Shown: positions 26,283 to 37,320 of the stretch, piece after piece | Layout of the letters: each line of letters starts with the position of its first letter | Position numbering within the stretch: position 1 is the first letter of the stretch | Assembly: GCA_963841635.1 (NCBI GenBank) | Contig: CAWJDO010000002.1 | Span: 4,774,001 to 4,838,000, forward strand | Reading direction: 5' to 3' | DNA length: 64,000 bases | From: DASWZN01 sp963841635 | GTDB taxonomy: Bacteria; Acidobacteriota; Terriglobia; Bryobacterales; Bryobacteraceae | Notes under the pieces: model-generated | What the model was told of the DNA's origin: nothing | Database searches by the model: none | What the model saw: only the letters and a program-made list of their open reading frames with translations | Program-made: the position numbers and the translations under genes

Positions 26283-26831
26283 TTAGCGCTTGTCGCCGGC
26301 CGCGGCGGGCGCGGCGGCCACGGGCACTGCCTGGGCCTGCGGCTGTGACTGCGGTTGTCTGGGCTGCTTGCCCGGCTCGGGCCGGACGATGTCGATGCTG
26401 CCCTTGAAGAACGCGCCGTCCTCGATTACGATGCCACCGGTCTTGATGTCGCCGATGAGGCGGGCGTCCTTGCGAATGTCCATCTTCTCGATTGCCTCAA
26501 CGTTTCCATTCACGCTACCGAGTACGACGACTTCGCGCGCGCGTATGCTGGCCTGCAACTTGGCGTGCGGTCCGATGGTCAACCGGTGCTCCGGGACCTC
26601 GACCGTGCCTTCCATCTCACCATCGAGATACAGATCTTCGCGGGCCAGGATTTGACCCTTGATGATCACGGACTTGCCGATGGCGGCCACGCCGCGGACG
26701 GTTTCCGTAGCTGCGGGCCGGGCTGCCGGGGGAGCGGCGACCGGAGCGGGCTCTCTGGTGATGTCCGCCGGGAGCGGAGCGGCGGGCGCTGCAGGCTGCC
26801 TCACGTCTTCATCCTTGCGCTTATTCCACAT
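26283..26831 (-). CDS. Bactofilin family cytoskeletal protein
   Basis: 182 aa. A Pro/Ala-rich N-terminal tail (about 1-50) leads to the central DUF583 beta-helix (AAIGKSVIIKGQILAREDLY, LTIGPHAKLQASIRAREVVV, ARLIGDIKTGGIVIEDGAFF), and a Pro/Gln/Ala-rich C-terminal tail follows. Bactofilins polymerise into filaments that position cell-envelope enzymes. The ATG at 26831 (MWNKRKDED) is preferred over an upstream extension to 26891. Confidence 0.92.
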   Translation of the reverse strand: MWNKRKDEDVRQPAAPAAPLPADITREPAPVAAPPAARPAATETVRGVAAIGKSVIIKGQILAREDLYLDGEMEGTVEVPEHRLTIGPHAKLQASIRAREVVVLGSVNGNVEAIEKMDIRKDARLIGDIKTGGIVIEDGAFFKGSIDIVRPEPGKQPRQPQSQPQAQAVPVAAAPAAAGDKR

Positions 26832-27101
26832 TATGGTTGTCTCCGTCTTCTTTGCTGAACCTATGAGGACACTATAAGTAAAGTGACCCAAACCCTCTGT
26901 GGGTCTCTCTATACTATATGCCAGCCAGGGCTCTGGCGGGCCGACCCACGGCGGGAGGCCCGATCGGGCGGGCGGCGTCCCGCAGGCGGGCAGGCTGTTC
27001 CGTTTCCGGACACCCCGCGCGAGGCCCTAGTCGCGCCATCCCAGTGTTTCCAGGGAAGTTGGCGCTTTGGCAACCTCATTGCAAGACCTGTATATCTTAA
27101 A

Positions 27102-29520
<2,419 letters not shown>

Positions 29521-30163
29521 GCCGTTGGCGCGCGAGTGTCCGTTTTCGGGATTGGGACCTTTGCGCACTGGCGAATCGCTTTTTTTCGCACGGCCCGCCG
29601 TGCCGGCCCTCGGTGTAGGGTGTCGAAGTGACGAAAAGTGTCGAATGCGAATCGTCGGGTTCGCGTGCTGAAGACATGGCGCCACCGACACGAGAGTAAC
29701 TCGGGGCGGATTATCGTCAAGAGCTCAGTATTCGTAAGCGATTGAATTGCGGGCAAATTCAGAAATACAATCGGAGTGATGAGCATTTCGCGGCGGAAGC
29801 AGCGGGGATAGCACTTAGGTAAGGTGAGCCAGTTCCCGATTCAACATCTGTTCCCCATTGGACAGGGGAAGCGCGCACGCACATAAACAACATTGCGAAA
29901 AAGGTCCAGCAGGTCACGAAGAAGAGAAGCCCTGGAGCAGCCGATAAGTGCCTGCAGCGAATCCTAGGAATGTCTCTTGAGGATCTGCAGAATCTGCTGC
30001 CGGACTTGATCATCAACGTATCCCTCACTCGCTCCTTCATTCGCCCCCCTATCCGAAGCCGTGCTATGCCGGGCCCATGTGCCTGCACCCCTTGAAGAGC
30101 GTCGGATCAAGAAGGCACGAAGAAGACGCTCAAGAAGTATTTCCGACAATCTCGCGGGATCGT
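29521..30163. other. Stretch without a recognisable gene
   Basis: About 640 bp between the broken permease and the methyltransferase fragment. Short frames on both strands lack ribosome sites and family-like sequence. Base composition drops in the middle (about 29690-29960), unlike its neighbours. No repeat of families A-C is seen. Confidence 0.6.
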
Positions 30164-30490
30164 CAGCCGCACCAGCGCGTCGAGCGGCCGGCCGCGCCGC
30201 GTCCCGTGGCGGAAGTTCCTGCTCGGCCTGCCCGAGGATCTCGATGTGGCGAAGCGAGCGCTGGCCCCCATCCCGGCCGAAGAGTGGGCGGGAGTGGGAC
30301 TGATCGCGATCGAAGGGAACCAGGTCCGCGGGCTGGTACGGATGATGGCGTTCCGCAAGCTGCTGATGGCGTCGGATCATCAGGAAATGCCGGAGGCGCA
30401 AGGGCGGCTGGATCAGGTGATGGGCATGACCTCCAGCACCGCGACGCTGGCCAATTTCACGGTGCGGCGCCCGGTGCGCTCGGCGCTCGA
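30164..30490 (+). pseudogene. Partial copy of the downstream methyltransferase gene with a local inversion
   Basis: Bases 30216-30490 align without gaps to 31950-32224 of the intact gene (FLLGLPEDLEAARR... to ...NFTVRHPVGSALD) and differ at scattered positions. The 52 bases just before (30164-30215) match the corresponding 52 bases of the gene (31898-31949) only as the reverse complement, 47 of 52 identical. The fragment thus holds an in-place inversion of equal length. It lacks the SAM-binding site and the catalytic NPPF motif and cannot encode an active enzyme. Confidence 0.88.
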
Positions 30491-30508
30491 TCCTGCGGAT
30501 CTTGGCTG

Positions 30509-31618
30509 TCAAGGCGCATCCAGCCAGACGGTGGCCACGGCCGCTGGTTTCCCTATGTCGTAGAGGGCCACCTCACCGTAGAAACGTTCGGCGACATAGT
30601 GGTTCCCCAGTACGTCGAGGGCCGCCGACCTGCTCGTGACAATCTGCCCAGTACGGTATTCGATTGCGGCTGCTGCGAATTGCCCTAACGGACGGTTGAT
30701 GATGAAGTTTGGGTCCGCCGCTCGGAACAGATTTCCTTGTGCGGGGAGGATGGGCTTTAGGACGGTCCTTCCAGATGGGAGAGCCACGAGTTTCGCAACT
30801 AATTGACCTTTTCGTATCCGCTGGATTGGCTCGATTAAGACACGATCTACGCCGACAAAAACGAAACTACCGGCCAAGTATTGCTGCCGTAGCCCCGCTC
30901 CCACATGTTTTCTCTGGACAGCATCCCAGCAAAATGGAGAGCCGTCGGCAAGCCCGGGTGCTGCCAGTATGAACCGTCCGTCGAAGGAGAACTCGATCCC
31001 CGCGTCACCTGGATCGCCGAAGTTGTGGGGACGCGGCACAGGTCCGTCCCCGTTGAATGGGAACCAAAGCTGGTAGGGGCGGCAAAGACCCTTCTTCGCA
31101 AATATCGGCTTGCCTGAGCCAACGTCCAGGAAACGGAGCGTGCCTGTGAAGTCCACGCAGGCCAGCATGCGACCGTCCGGAGACAGCTTCGAAGTTCCGC
31201 AGGAGTCGGATCGCAATTCGGTGAACTCGATACGCTTCCGATCGGCGATGCTCCAGCGTTCCACATAGGCTGGCGAGCCCGAAAGTGCAATTCTGTCGGG
31301 TTCGAAGCGCGTCACAGAGCTGATGAATAGGACCTGGGTCGAGTCCAGGCTAAACTCGGCCAAGCTGGCGTTCTGGGCGGGGATCGCGAAAAGCACTGCG
31401 AGCGGCTGCACCGTGAGAACCCTCACGCGGGAACTGTCCTGCGCAAGGACATACCGCCCGTCCGGACTGAACCGAAGGTGGCGAAGCGGGCTCGCGTGCG
31501 ACTGGGTCACAGGGGAACGCAGAGACGGGCGCTGCGGCGCGGCACTCACTGTGCGTGCGCACCGCGGACAAGACAGGCTCAGAATCACCACTATTAGCGC
31601 GTGGCGGAAGTGTTTCAT
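30509..31618 (-). CDS. Exported WD40-like beta-propeller protein
   Basis: 369 aa with an N-terminal signal sequence (HALIVVILSLSCPRCA). Several beta-propeller blades carry the FSPDG signature of WD40/PQQ-like repeats: LRHLRFSPDGRYVLAQDSSR, LAEFSLDSTQVLFISS, TSKLSPDGRMLACVDFTG, IEFSFDGRFILAAPG. No enzyme motif is present. Its 3' end abuts the rearranged methyltransferase fragment. The function is unknown; such propellers generally mediate binding. Confidence 0.72.
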   Translation of the reverse strand: MKHFRHALIVVILSLSCPRCARTVSAAPQRPSLRSPVTQSHASPLRHLRFSPDGRYVLAQDSSRVRVLTVQPLAVLFAIPAQNASLAEFSLDSTQVLFISSVTRFEPDRIALSGSPAYVERWSIADRKRIEFTELRSDSCGTSKLSPDGRMLACVDFTGTLRFLDVGSGKPIFAKKGLCRPYQLWFPFNGDGPVPRPHNFGDPGDAGIEFSFDGRFILAAPGLADGSPFCWDAVQRKHVGAGLRQQYLAGSFVFVGVDRVLIEPIQRIRKGQLVAKLVALPSGRTVLKPILPAQGNLFRAADPNFIINRPLGQFAAAAIEYRTGQIVTSRSAALDVLGNHYVAERFYGEVALYDIGKPAAVATVWLDAP

Positions 31619-31754
31619 TCAGCTTGAATGACGAGAGCAGTGCCGCTCGGGGTTACCCTCGCGCCCCCATGACGCTGACGAGAACTGAAGGGCGGTGCCG
31701 GTCGTCTTCATGAGTGCCCACCCTACCCGTCCAGCGTTGTATGATTGCGGAGGC

Positions 31755-33236
31755 ATGGCAACGTCACAGGGGCTGATCGCAGAGGGCGCGGGGCGGTTTC
31801 GCGAGGTGTTCGCGGGGGCGGGATACGATGAGGCGGGGCTGGTGGAAACACTCGGCCCCATACGGCTTCCCGGACGGCTGGGAGGGGACCGCTCTTACTT
31901 CCGGCAGCGGACGGGGCGCGGCCGCCCGCTCGACGCGCTGGTGCGGCTGTTCCTGCTCGGCCTGCCCGAGGATCTCGAGGCAGCCAGACGAGCGCTCGCC
32001 CCCATCCCGATCGAGGAGTGGGCGCGCGCGGGACTGATCGCGACGGAAGGGAACCAGGTCCGCGGGCTGGTACGGATGATGGCGTTCCGCAAGCTGGTGC
32101 TGGCGTCGGATCACCAGGAAATGCCGGAGGCGCAGGGGCGGCCGGACCAGGTGATGGGCATGACCTCCAGCACCGCGACGCTGGCCAATTTCACGGTGCG
32201 GCATCCGGTCGGCTCGGCGCTCGACCTGGGCACAGGGAGCGGGGTGCAGGCGTTTCTGGCGGCGGCGCACAGCGACCGCGTGTGGGCCACGGATACGAGC
32301 GCGCGCGCCATCGAGTTCGCGCGCTTCAACGCCGCTTTCAACGGCTGCTCGGAGAATGTCGAGTTCCTGGAAGGCGACTCGTTCGAACCGGTGCGCGGAC
32401 GCACCTTCGACCTGGTGGTCTCGAACCCACCGTTTGCGCTCACGCCCTCGCGCCGGTTTGCGTATCGCGACAGCGGCGTACCCCTGGACGGCTTCGCGCG
32501 CTCCCTGATCCGCAATGGCGCGAGTTGCCTGAACGAGGGCGGATTCTGCCAGATCGTCTGCGACTGGGCGCACATTGCGGGCCAGGACTGGAAGGAGCGC
32601 CTGGCGGAGTGGTTCAGCGGCACCGGCTGCGACGCCTGGGTGATGCGCACGGATACCGAGGATGCCGGCGGCTACGCGCACACGTGGATCCACGACACGG
32701 AAGAAGCCGGCGAGGAGGAATGCTCGCGGCTGTACGAGGAATGGGTCGCTTACTACGCGAGCGTGGGACTCCAGGCCGTCAGCACGGGACTGATTGCGAT
32801 CCGGAAGGCCAGCGGCCGCCGGAACTGGCTGCGGATCGAGGACGCGCCGGCCAGCACCTCGGGACCATTCGGCGAGGCTGTGCTGCGGGCGTTCGGCGTG
32901 CGCGACTATCTCGAGGCGACGGACGGCGCGGCGCTGCTCGCGGCGAAGTTCCGCGTGGCCCAGAGCGTGCGGCTGGACCAATTCTGCGAGTGGGAGGACG
33001 GCTCGTGGCGGATCCGCACGGCCAAGATCCGGCTGGCGAAGGGGCTGCAGTTCAAGTCGGATATCGATTTGCGACTGGCGGGCATGGTGGCGCTGTGCGA
33101 CGGCCGGCGCACGCTGGGCGAGGTTCTGGCCGAGGCCGCGCAGGCAATGGGAGAGGATCTCGAGCGAATTACGCCGAATTGCCTGGCGCTGATGCGCGAA
33201 TTAGTGGAGCGGGGATTTCTGCTACCGGTGGAATGA
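31755..33236 (+). CDS. Class I N-methyltransferase with NPPF motif
   Basis: 493 aa. A helical N-terminal domain (1-145) is followed by a SAM-binding core (SALDLGTGSGVQAFLAAAHS near 158) and the catalytic motif VVSNPPFAL near 217, as in HemK/PrmC/RsmC enzymes that methylate amide or ring nitrogens. A winged-helix-like C-terminal part ends LMRELVERGFLLPVE. The ATG at 31755 follows GGAGG very closely; an in-frame ATG at 31695 is possible. The target is unknown. A damaged partial copy lies 1.3 kb upstream, beyond the propeller gene. Confidence 0.82.
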   Translation: MATSQGLIAEGAGRFREVFAGAGYDEAGLVETLGPIRLPGRLGGDRSYFRQRTGRGRPLDALVRLFLLGLPEDLEAARRALAPIPIEEWARAGLIATEGNQVRGLVRMMAFRKLVLASDHQEMPEAQGRPDQVMGMTSSTATLANFTVRHPVGSALDLGTGSGVQAFLAAAHSDRVWATDTSARAIEFARFNAAFNGCSENVEFLEGDSFEPVRGRTFDLVVSNPPFALTPSRRFAYRDSGVPLDGFARSLIRNGASCLNEGGFCQIVCDWAHIAGQDWKERLAEWFSGTGCDAWVMRTDTEDAGGYAHTWIHDTEEAGEEECSRLYEEWVAYYASVGLQAVSTGLIAIRKASGRRNWLRIEDAPASTSGPFGEAVLRAFGVRDYLEATDGAALLAAKFRVAQSVRLDQFCEWEDGSWRIRTAKIRLAKGLQFKSDIDLRLAGMVALCDGRRTLGEVLAEAAQAMGEDLERITPNCLALMRELVERGFLLPVE

Positions 33237-33249
33237 ACAGGAGAGAGTG

Positions 33250-35463
33250 ATGAGGCTAGTGTGTCCGCTTGCTTACGCGCGCGGTTCGGTGCTGGGGGTG
33301 GCGGCTCTGGCCGCGGGGGCGGGGCTTTTCGCGCAGAGTCCGTACCCGTTTCGGGATACAACGCTGCCGGTCGAGCAGCGGGTGGATAACATCCTTTCGC
33401 TGATGACGCTGGACGAGAAGATCGGCTGCATCGAGAGGAGTTCGGGCGTGGCGCGGCTCGGCATTCCCGACGCGGGGCGCTCGGAAGGGCTGCACGGGCT
33501 TGTTCGAAAGGGCGGCTTCGGCGGGAAAAAGATCCCGACGACGAGTTTCGCCGAGGTGATCGGCATGGCGGAAACATGGGATCCCCAGCTGATCCGCCGC
33601 GCCGGAGCGGTGCAGGGTTACGAAGCCCGCTATGTCACGCAGAGCGAGAAGTACAAGGAGAGAACGCTGGTCGTTTGGGGGCCCAACGCGGACCTGGCCC
33701 GCGACCCGCGCTGGGGCAGGGACAACGAGAGCTACGGCGAGGATCCGTTCTTCGATGGCACCATGTCCGTCGCCTTCATCAAGGGCATGCAGGGCGACGA
33801 TCCCAAGTACTGGCAGGCCGCTTCCCTGCTCAAGCATTTTCTGGCCAACAGCAACGAGACCACGCGCGGAGGATCGTCGTCCGATTTCGATGAAAGGCTG
33901 CTGCGCGAATACTATTCGGCGCCGTTCCGCATGGGATTCGTCGAGGGCGGCGCGCGGTCGTTCATGGCCTCCTACAACGCGTGGAACCACGTGCCGATGA
34001 CGGTGCATCCGATCCTGAAGAGCCTGGCCATGAAGGAATGGGGCGCCGACGGCATCATTTCTTCCGATGCATTGGCGGTGCAGTTGATGGTCACCCAACA
34101 CAAGTACATCAAGACCCAGGTGGAGGCGACGGCGGCGGCCATCAAGGACGGCGGCATCAATCAGATCCTGACGTTCATGGTGGATATTCCGAAGCAGGTC
34201 AAGCAGGCGATCGCGGACAAGTTGCTCACGGAGGCGGACCTGGACGCGGCTCTGCGGGGCAAGTTCCGGACGGTGATCCGGCTGGGCCTGCTGGACCCTC
34301 CCTCGATGGTTCCGTACTCCACAATCGGCCACGCCGGCGAGCCGGAGCCGTGGACGACGGAGAAGCACAAGACCGTGGCGCGGGAGATCGCGCGCGAGTC
34401 GGTGGTGCTGCTGAAGAACGCGAACGGCTTCCTGCCGCTCGCAAAGGGCAGCATCAAATCGATCGCCGTGATCGGCCCGCATGCGGACGAAGTGCCGATC
34501 GATTTGTACGGTGGCCAGTATCCCTACGCCGTGACGCCGCTCGAGGGCATCAAGGCCAAAGTGGGCGCCGCGGTCGCGGTGAACTACGCCGCGAACAACG
34601 ACGGCGACGCGGCGGTGAAGGCCGCCAAGGCATCGGAGGTGGCGGTGGTGGTGGTGGGCAATCACCCCACCTGCGGCGACACCGAACTGATGAAGATGTT
34701 CAACGCGGACGTGTCGAGCAAGCCATGCAAGGATCCCGGCGAAGGCCGGGAAGGACGCGACCGCGAGTCCCTGAGCCTGTCCCAGGAGGACCTGGTCAAG
34801 CAGGTGTATGCAGTCAATCCGAAGACCGTGGTGGTGCTGGTTTCGAGTTTCCCGTATGCGATCAACTGGAGCCAGGCGAACGTGCCGGCCATTCTCCACA
34901 TGACGCACGCGGCGCAGGAGCAGGGGACCGCGCTGGCCGATGTGCTGTTCGGCGATTACAATCCGGGCGGGCGGCTCAACCAGACGTGGCCGAAGTCGCT
35001 CGACCAGTTGCCGCCGATGATGGACTACGACATACGGCACGGCCACACGTACATGTACTTCAAGGGCGAGCCGCTGTATGCGTTCGGCTACGGGCTGAGC
35101 TACACCACATTCCAGCATTCGAATTTGCGGCTGAGTTCCCAGGGCCTCGCGGCGCACGGCGCGGTTACGGTGAGTGCGGAGGTGAGGAACACCGGGACGC
35201 GGACCGGCGATGAAGTGGTTCAGCTCTACGTGCAGGTGGAACGGTCGAAGGTGGAGCGGCCAGGTAAGGAGCTGCGGGGATTCCAGCGCATCACTCTCAA
35301 GCCGGGCGAGGTGCAGATGGTGCGGATTCCGCTGGCGGGCGATTCGTTGGGCTTTTGGAACGAAAAGGCGGGCCGCTACGAGGTGGAGCCGGGGCGCGTT
35401 CGCGTCATGCTGGGCAGCTCGTCGGCCGATATCCGGCTGCAGATGAGGATGGTCGTCAGGTAG
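33250..35463 (+). CDS. Secreted glycoside hydrolase family 3 enzyme
   Basis: 737 aa, beta-glucosidase/beta-xylosidase type. Signal peptide (about 1-30), GH3 N-terminal barrel (VVWGPNADLARDPRWGRDNE, SLLKHFLANSNETTRG) with the nucleophile in GIISSDALAV (Asp near residue 273), GH3 C-terminal sandwich (GFLPLAKGSIKSIAVIGPHA, ADVLFGDYNPGGRLNQTWPK) and a fibronectin III-like end (VQLYVQVERSKVERPGKELR). AGGAG 6-7 nt upstream supports the ATG at 33250. The signal peptide contains CPLAYARGSV, encoded by a REP-like repeat (33263-33292) also found at 12438. Substrate specificity cannot be read from the sequence alone. Confidence 0.92.
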   Translation: MRLVCPLAYARGSVLGVAALAAGAGLFAQSPYPFRDTTLPVEQRVDNILSLMTLDEKIGCIERSSGVARLGIPDAGRSEGLHGLVRKGGFGGKKIPTTSFAEVIGMAETWDPQLIRRAGAVQGYEARYVTQSEKYKERTLVVWGPNADLARDPRWGRDNESYGEDPFFDGTMSVAFIKGMQGDDPKYWQAASLLKHFLANSNETTRGGSSSDFDERLLREYYSAPFRMGFVEGGARSFMASYNAWNHVPMTVHPILKSLAMKEWGADGIISSDALAVQLMVTQHKYIKTQVEATAAAIKDGGINQILTFMVDIPKQVKQAIADKLLTEADLDAALRGKFRTVIRLGLLDPPSMVPYSTIGHAGEPEPWTTEKHKTVAREIARESVVLLKNANGFLPLAKGSIKSIAVIGPHADEVPIDLYGGQYPYAVTPLEGIKAKVGAAVAVNYAANNDGDAAVKAAKASEVAVVVVGNHPTCGDTELMKMFNADVSSKPCKDPGEGREGRDRESLSLSQEDLVKQVYAVNPKTVVVLVSSFPYAINWSQANVPAILHMTHAAQEQGTALADVLFGDYNPGGRLNQTWPKSLDQLPPMMDYDIRHGHTYMYFKGEPLYAFGYGLSYTTFQHSNLRLSSQGLAAHGAVTVSAEVRNTGTRTGDEVVQLYVQVERSKVERPGKELRGFQRITLKPGEVQMVRIPLAGDSLGFWNEKAGRYEVEPGRVRVMLGSSSADIRLQMRMVVR
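33263..33292 (+). repeat. REP-like repeat (PLAYARGSV variant) inside the GH3 signal peptide
   Basis: Begins GTCCGCTTGCTTACGCGCGC and ends GGTTCGGTGC, matching the intergenic copy at 12438-12468 in the opposite orientation. At 30 bp it adds ten in-frame codons, leaving MRLV before it and the hydrophobic LGVAALAAGAGLFAQ after it. Confidence 0.85.
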
Positions 35464-35484
35464 GCCGGATCGCTGCGGGGCTGG

Positions 35485-35679
35485 AGAGGGACTTGCGAAA
35501 TTCAGTTCGCCGCATCCGCGGCGAGAGGTGGAAGGGCTGCAAAGCGGCGACAGGCACGGCTGTCCAGGCGCGCTCGAAACCTATCCCGTTGACCAGGCGG
35601 ACATGTCGCTTGGAACAGCGGAGCCAGCCGTTTTTCAGCGGAGTCTTCCGTCTGTCGGGTTAGTTCCGCAAGTCCCTCT
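35485..35679. repeat. Intergenic unit bounded by 16-bp inverted repeats
   Basis: AGAGGGACTTGCGAAA (35485-35500) and TTCCGCAAGTCCCTCT (35664-35679) are inverted copies with one mismatch, enclosing 163 bp without a gene. The layout resembles a small non-autonomous element (MITE), but no target duplication was found. Confidence 0.55.
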
Positions 35680-35701
35680 GAAGCCCGCACCCCCGGCGTT
35701 A

Positions 35702-36238
35702 CTACTTCTTGGTGAAGGGGCCGCAGTCCGCGCCGAGCCAGCGGCCGGTGAAGGTGACTTTGGCGTCCAGTTTGTGAGCAGCGTCCTGGGAGCTGTACTG
35801 CGAGCTGCCCTTGGTGCTTTCCGGGCTGACGACCTCGACGTGAATGTCGCCGGTGCTTCGCACCTGGCCCTTGGTGCACACGAAGTGCACGTCGGTCTTG
35901 GTGCTCGAGGAGGCCAGAACGGTGCGCGTGCAGACGGCGTGGGCGTCTTCGCTGAGCGCAAATGGCTTCTTCAGGTCGTCGGCGGTGATGCAGGCCTTGA
36001 TGATGCGAGTCTGCTCGCCGACGCCTCCCCGGGCCCTGGCGGCCGCCTCGGCCTGAGAGCGCTGTTCGGGCGTAAGCCTGGCCATCATCTCCCTAGGCGC
36101 GGGCGGGATGCCCTTGGCCTGGGTCGTAATGGTGGTTTCCCAGAGACCCGGTTTCAGGTCGAGCGGTTTGAAGTCGCCGGCGGCAAGGCAGGCGAGCGGC
36201 AGAAGCAGGTTGATTGCGAGCGTGAGTTTGTATGTCAT
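35702..36238 (-). CDS. DUF3617-type periplasmic protein
   Basis: 178 aa. Signal peptide (MTYKLTLAINLLLPLACLAAG), then the family's opening LKPGLWETTITT, a Cys pair region (IIKACITADDLKKPF, AHAVCTRTV, VHFVCTKG) and the ending DAKVTFTGRWLGADCGPF. The four cysteines could form two disulfides. The ATG at 36238 lies at the end of a 14-bp tandem repeat; the longer frame to 36337 would be read through that repeat. The function of the family is unknown. Confidence 0.85.
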   Translation of the reverse strand: MTYKLTLAINLLLPLACLAAGDFKPLDLKPGLWETTITTQAKGIPPAPREMMARLTPEQRSQAEAAARARGGVGEQTRIIKACITADDLKKPFALSEDAHAVCTRTVLASSSTKTDVHFVCTKGQVRSTGDIHVEVVSPESTKGSSQYSSQDAAHKLDAKVTFTGRWLGADCGPFTKK

Positions 36239-36278
36239 AACATCCCCCACATAACATCCCCCATATAACATCCCCCGG
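36238..36278 (-). repeat. 14-bp tandem repeat with repeated GGGGGATG
   Basis: Three units of about 14 bp (TAACATCCCCCA.A on the plus strand) just upstream of the DUF3617 gene. On the minus strand each unit offers G-run plus ATG (GGGGGATGTTAT). The unit length is not a multiple of 3, so the ATGs fall in different frames; the last ATG before the gene is followed by the real start. Confidence 0.8.
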
Positions 36279-36387
36279 TCGAGCCCGGTGATCGGGCCCC
36301 TATATCGAAGATGCCACAGCGGCCGGGAACGGCGCAAGAACCTGGGCTTTGTTGCGAAAGATTTTCGTTTTGTGCTCCTCTGGAACT

Positions 36388-37320
36388 ATGGCGAACGGCA
36401 AGGTGGCCTTGCGTTTGAGGGGCTTGCGCAAGGCTTACGGCGACGTGGTGGCCGTCGATGGCGTGGACCTCGACGCCAGCGCGGGCGAGTGCTTCGCGCT
36501 GCTGGGACCGAACGGCGCCGGCAAGACCACCACCATCGAAATCTGCGAGGGGCTGCTGGCGGCCGACGCCGGAACGGTCGAGCTTCTGGGTCTCACCTGG
36601 GAGACGGATGAGCGGCGTTTGCGGCAGCGGCTGGGGGTACAGCTTCAGGAGACGCAGCTCGCCGACAAGCTCACGGTTGCAGAGACGCTGCGGCTGTTCC
36701 GCAGCTTCTACGAGCGCGGGCCGGCGGTGGCGGACGTGGTGGCGATGGTGCAACTGGAGGAGAAGACGGGCGCGCAGGTGCGCCACCTTTCGGGCGGCCA
36801 GAAGCAGCGCCTGGCGATCGCTTGCGCGCTGGTGGGCGACCCGGACTTGCTGTTCCTCGACGAGCCCACCACCGGCCTCGATCCACAGGCGCGCCGGCAG
36901 ATGTGGGAGCTGATCGAGCAATTCAAGCGGGACGGCCGCACCATCATCCTCACCACGCACTACATGGACGAGGCGGAGCGCCTTTCCGATCACGTGGCCA
37001 TCATGGATCACGGGAAAGTCATCTCGCTGGGCACGCCGCGCGAGCTGATCGCTTCGATCGGGGCCGATCACGTGGTGGAGTTCGCCACGGGCGGGGCTTC
37101 TGTCGACGTGACGGTCTTCGAAGCGCTGAAGGGCGTGCGGCGGGCTCGCACCGACAACGGCGGTTTTCAACTGCAGGTGACCGAACTGCACCTGGCGGTT
37201 CCGGCGCTGCTCGACGAATTGGATGGCCGCGGCATCGAGCTGACCGAGCTGAGCACGCACTCCGCGACGCTCGAGGACGTATTTGTCACTCTCACCGGGA
37301 GGCACCTCCGTGAAGATTGA
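36388..37320 (+). CDS. ABC-2 type exporter, ATPase subunit
   Basis: 310 aa. Walker A GPNGAGKTTT near residue 43, signature HLSGGQKQRLAIA near 137, Walker B LLFLDEPTTGLD near 158, switch His in ILTTHYMDEAERLS. The C-terminal 80 residues are the extra domain of drug/polysaccharide exporters (DrrA/CcmA-like). The next gene starts inside its last codons (11-nt overlap), so the two form one transporter. The ATG at 36388 is preferred because the conserved domain starts directly after it. Confidence 0.92.
   Translation: MANGKVALRLRGLRKAYGDVVAVDGVDLDASAGECFALLGPNGAGKTTTIEICEGLLAADAGTVELLGLTWETDERRLRQRLGVQLQETQLADKLTVAETLRLFRSFYERGPAVADVVAMVQLEEKTGAQVRHLSGGQKQRLAIACALVGDPDLLFLDEPTTGLDPQARRQMWELIEQFKRDGRTIILTTHYMDEAERLSDHVAIMDHGKVISLGTPRELIASIGADHVVEFATGGASVDVTVFEALKGVRRARTDNGGFQLQVTELHLAVPALLDELDGRGIELTELSTHSATLEDVFVTLTGRHLRED

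Noticed and set aside
30096..30163. Extension of the methyltransferase fragment upstream through a KKYFRQ-like peptide
   Set aside because: The resemblance to SYFRQ of the intact gene covers only a few residues; the true match to that segment is the inverted 52 bp that follow.
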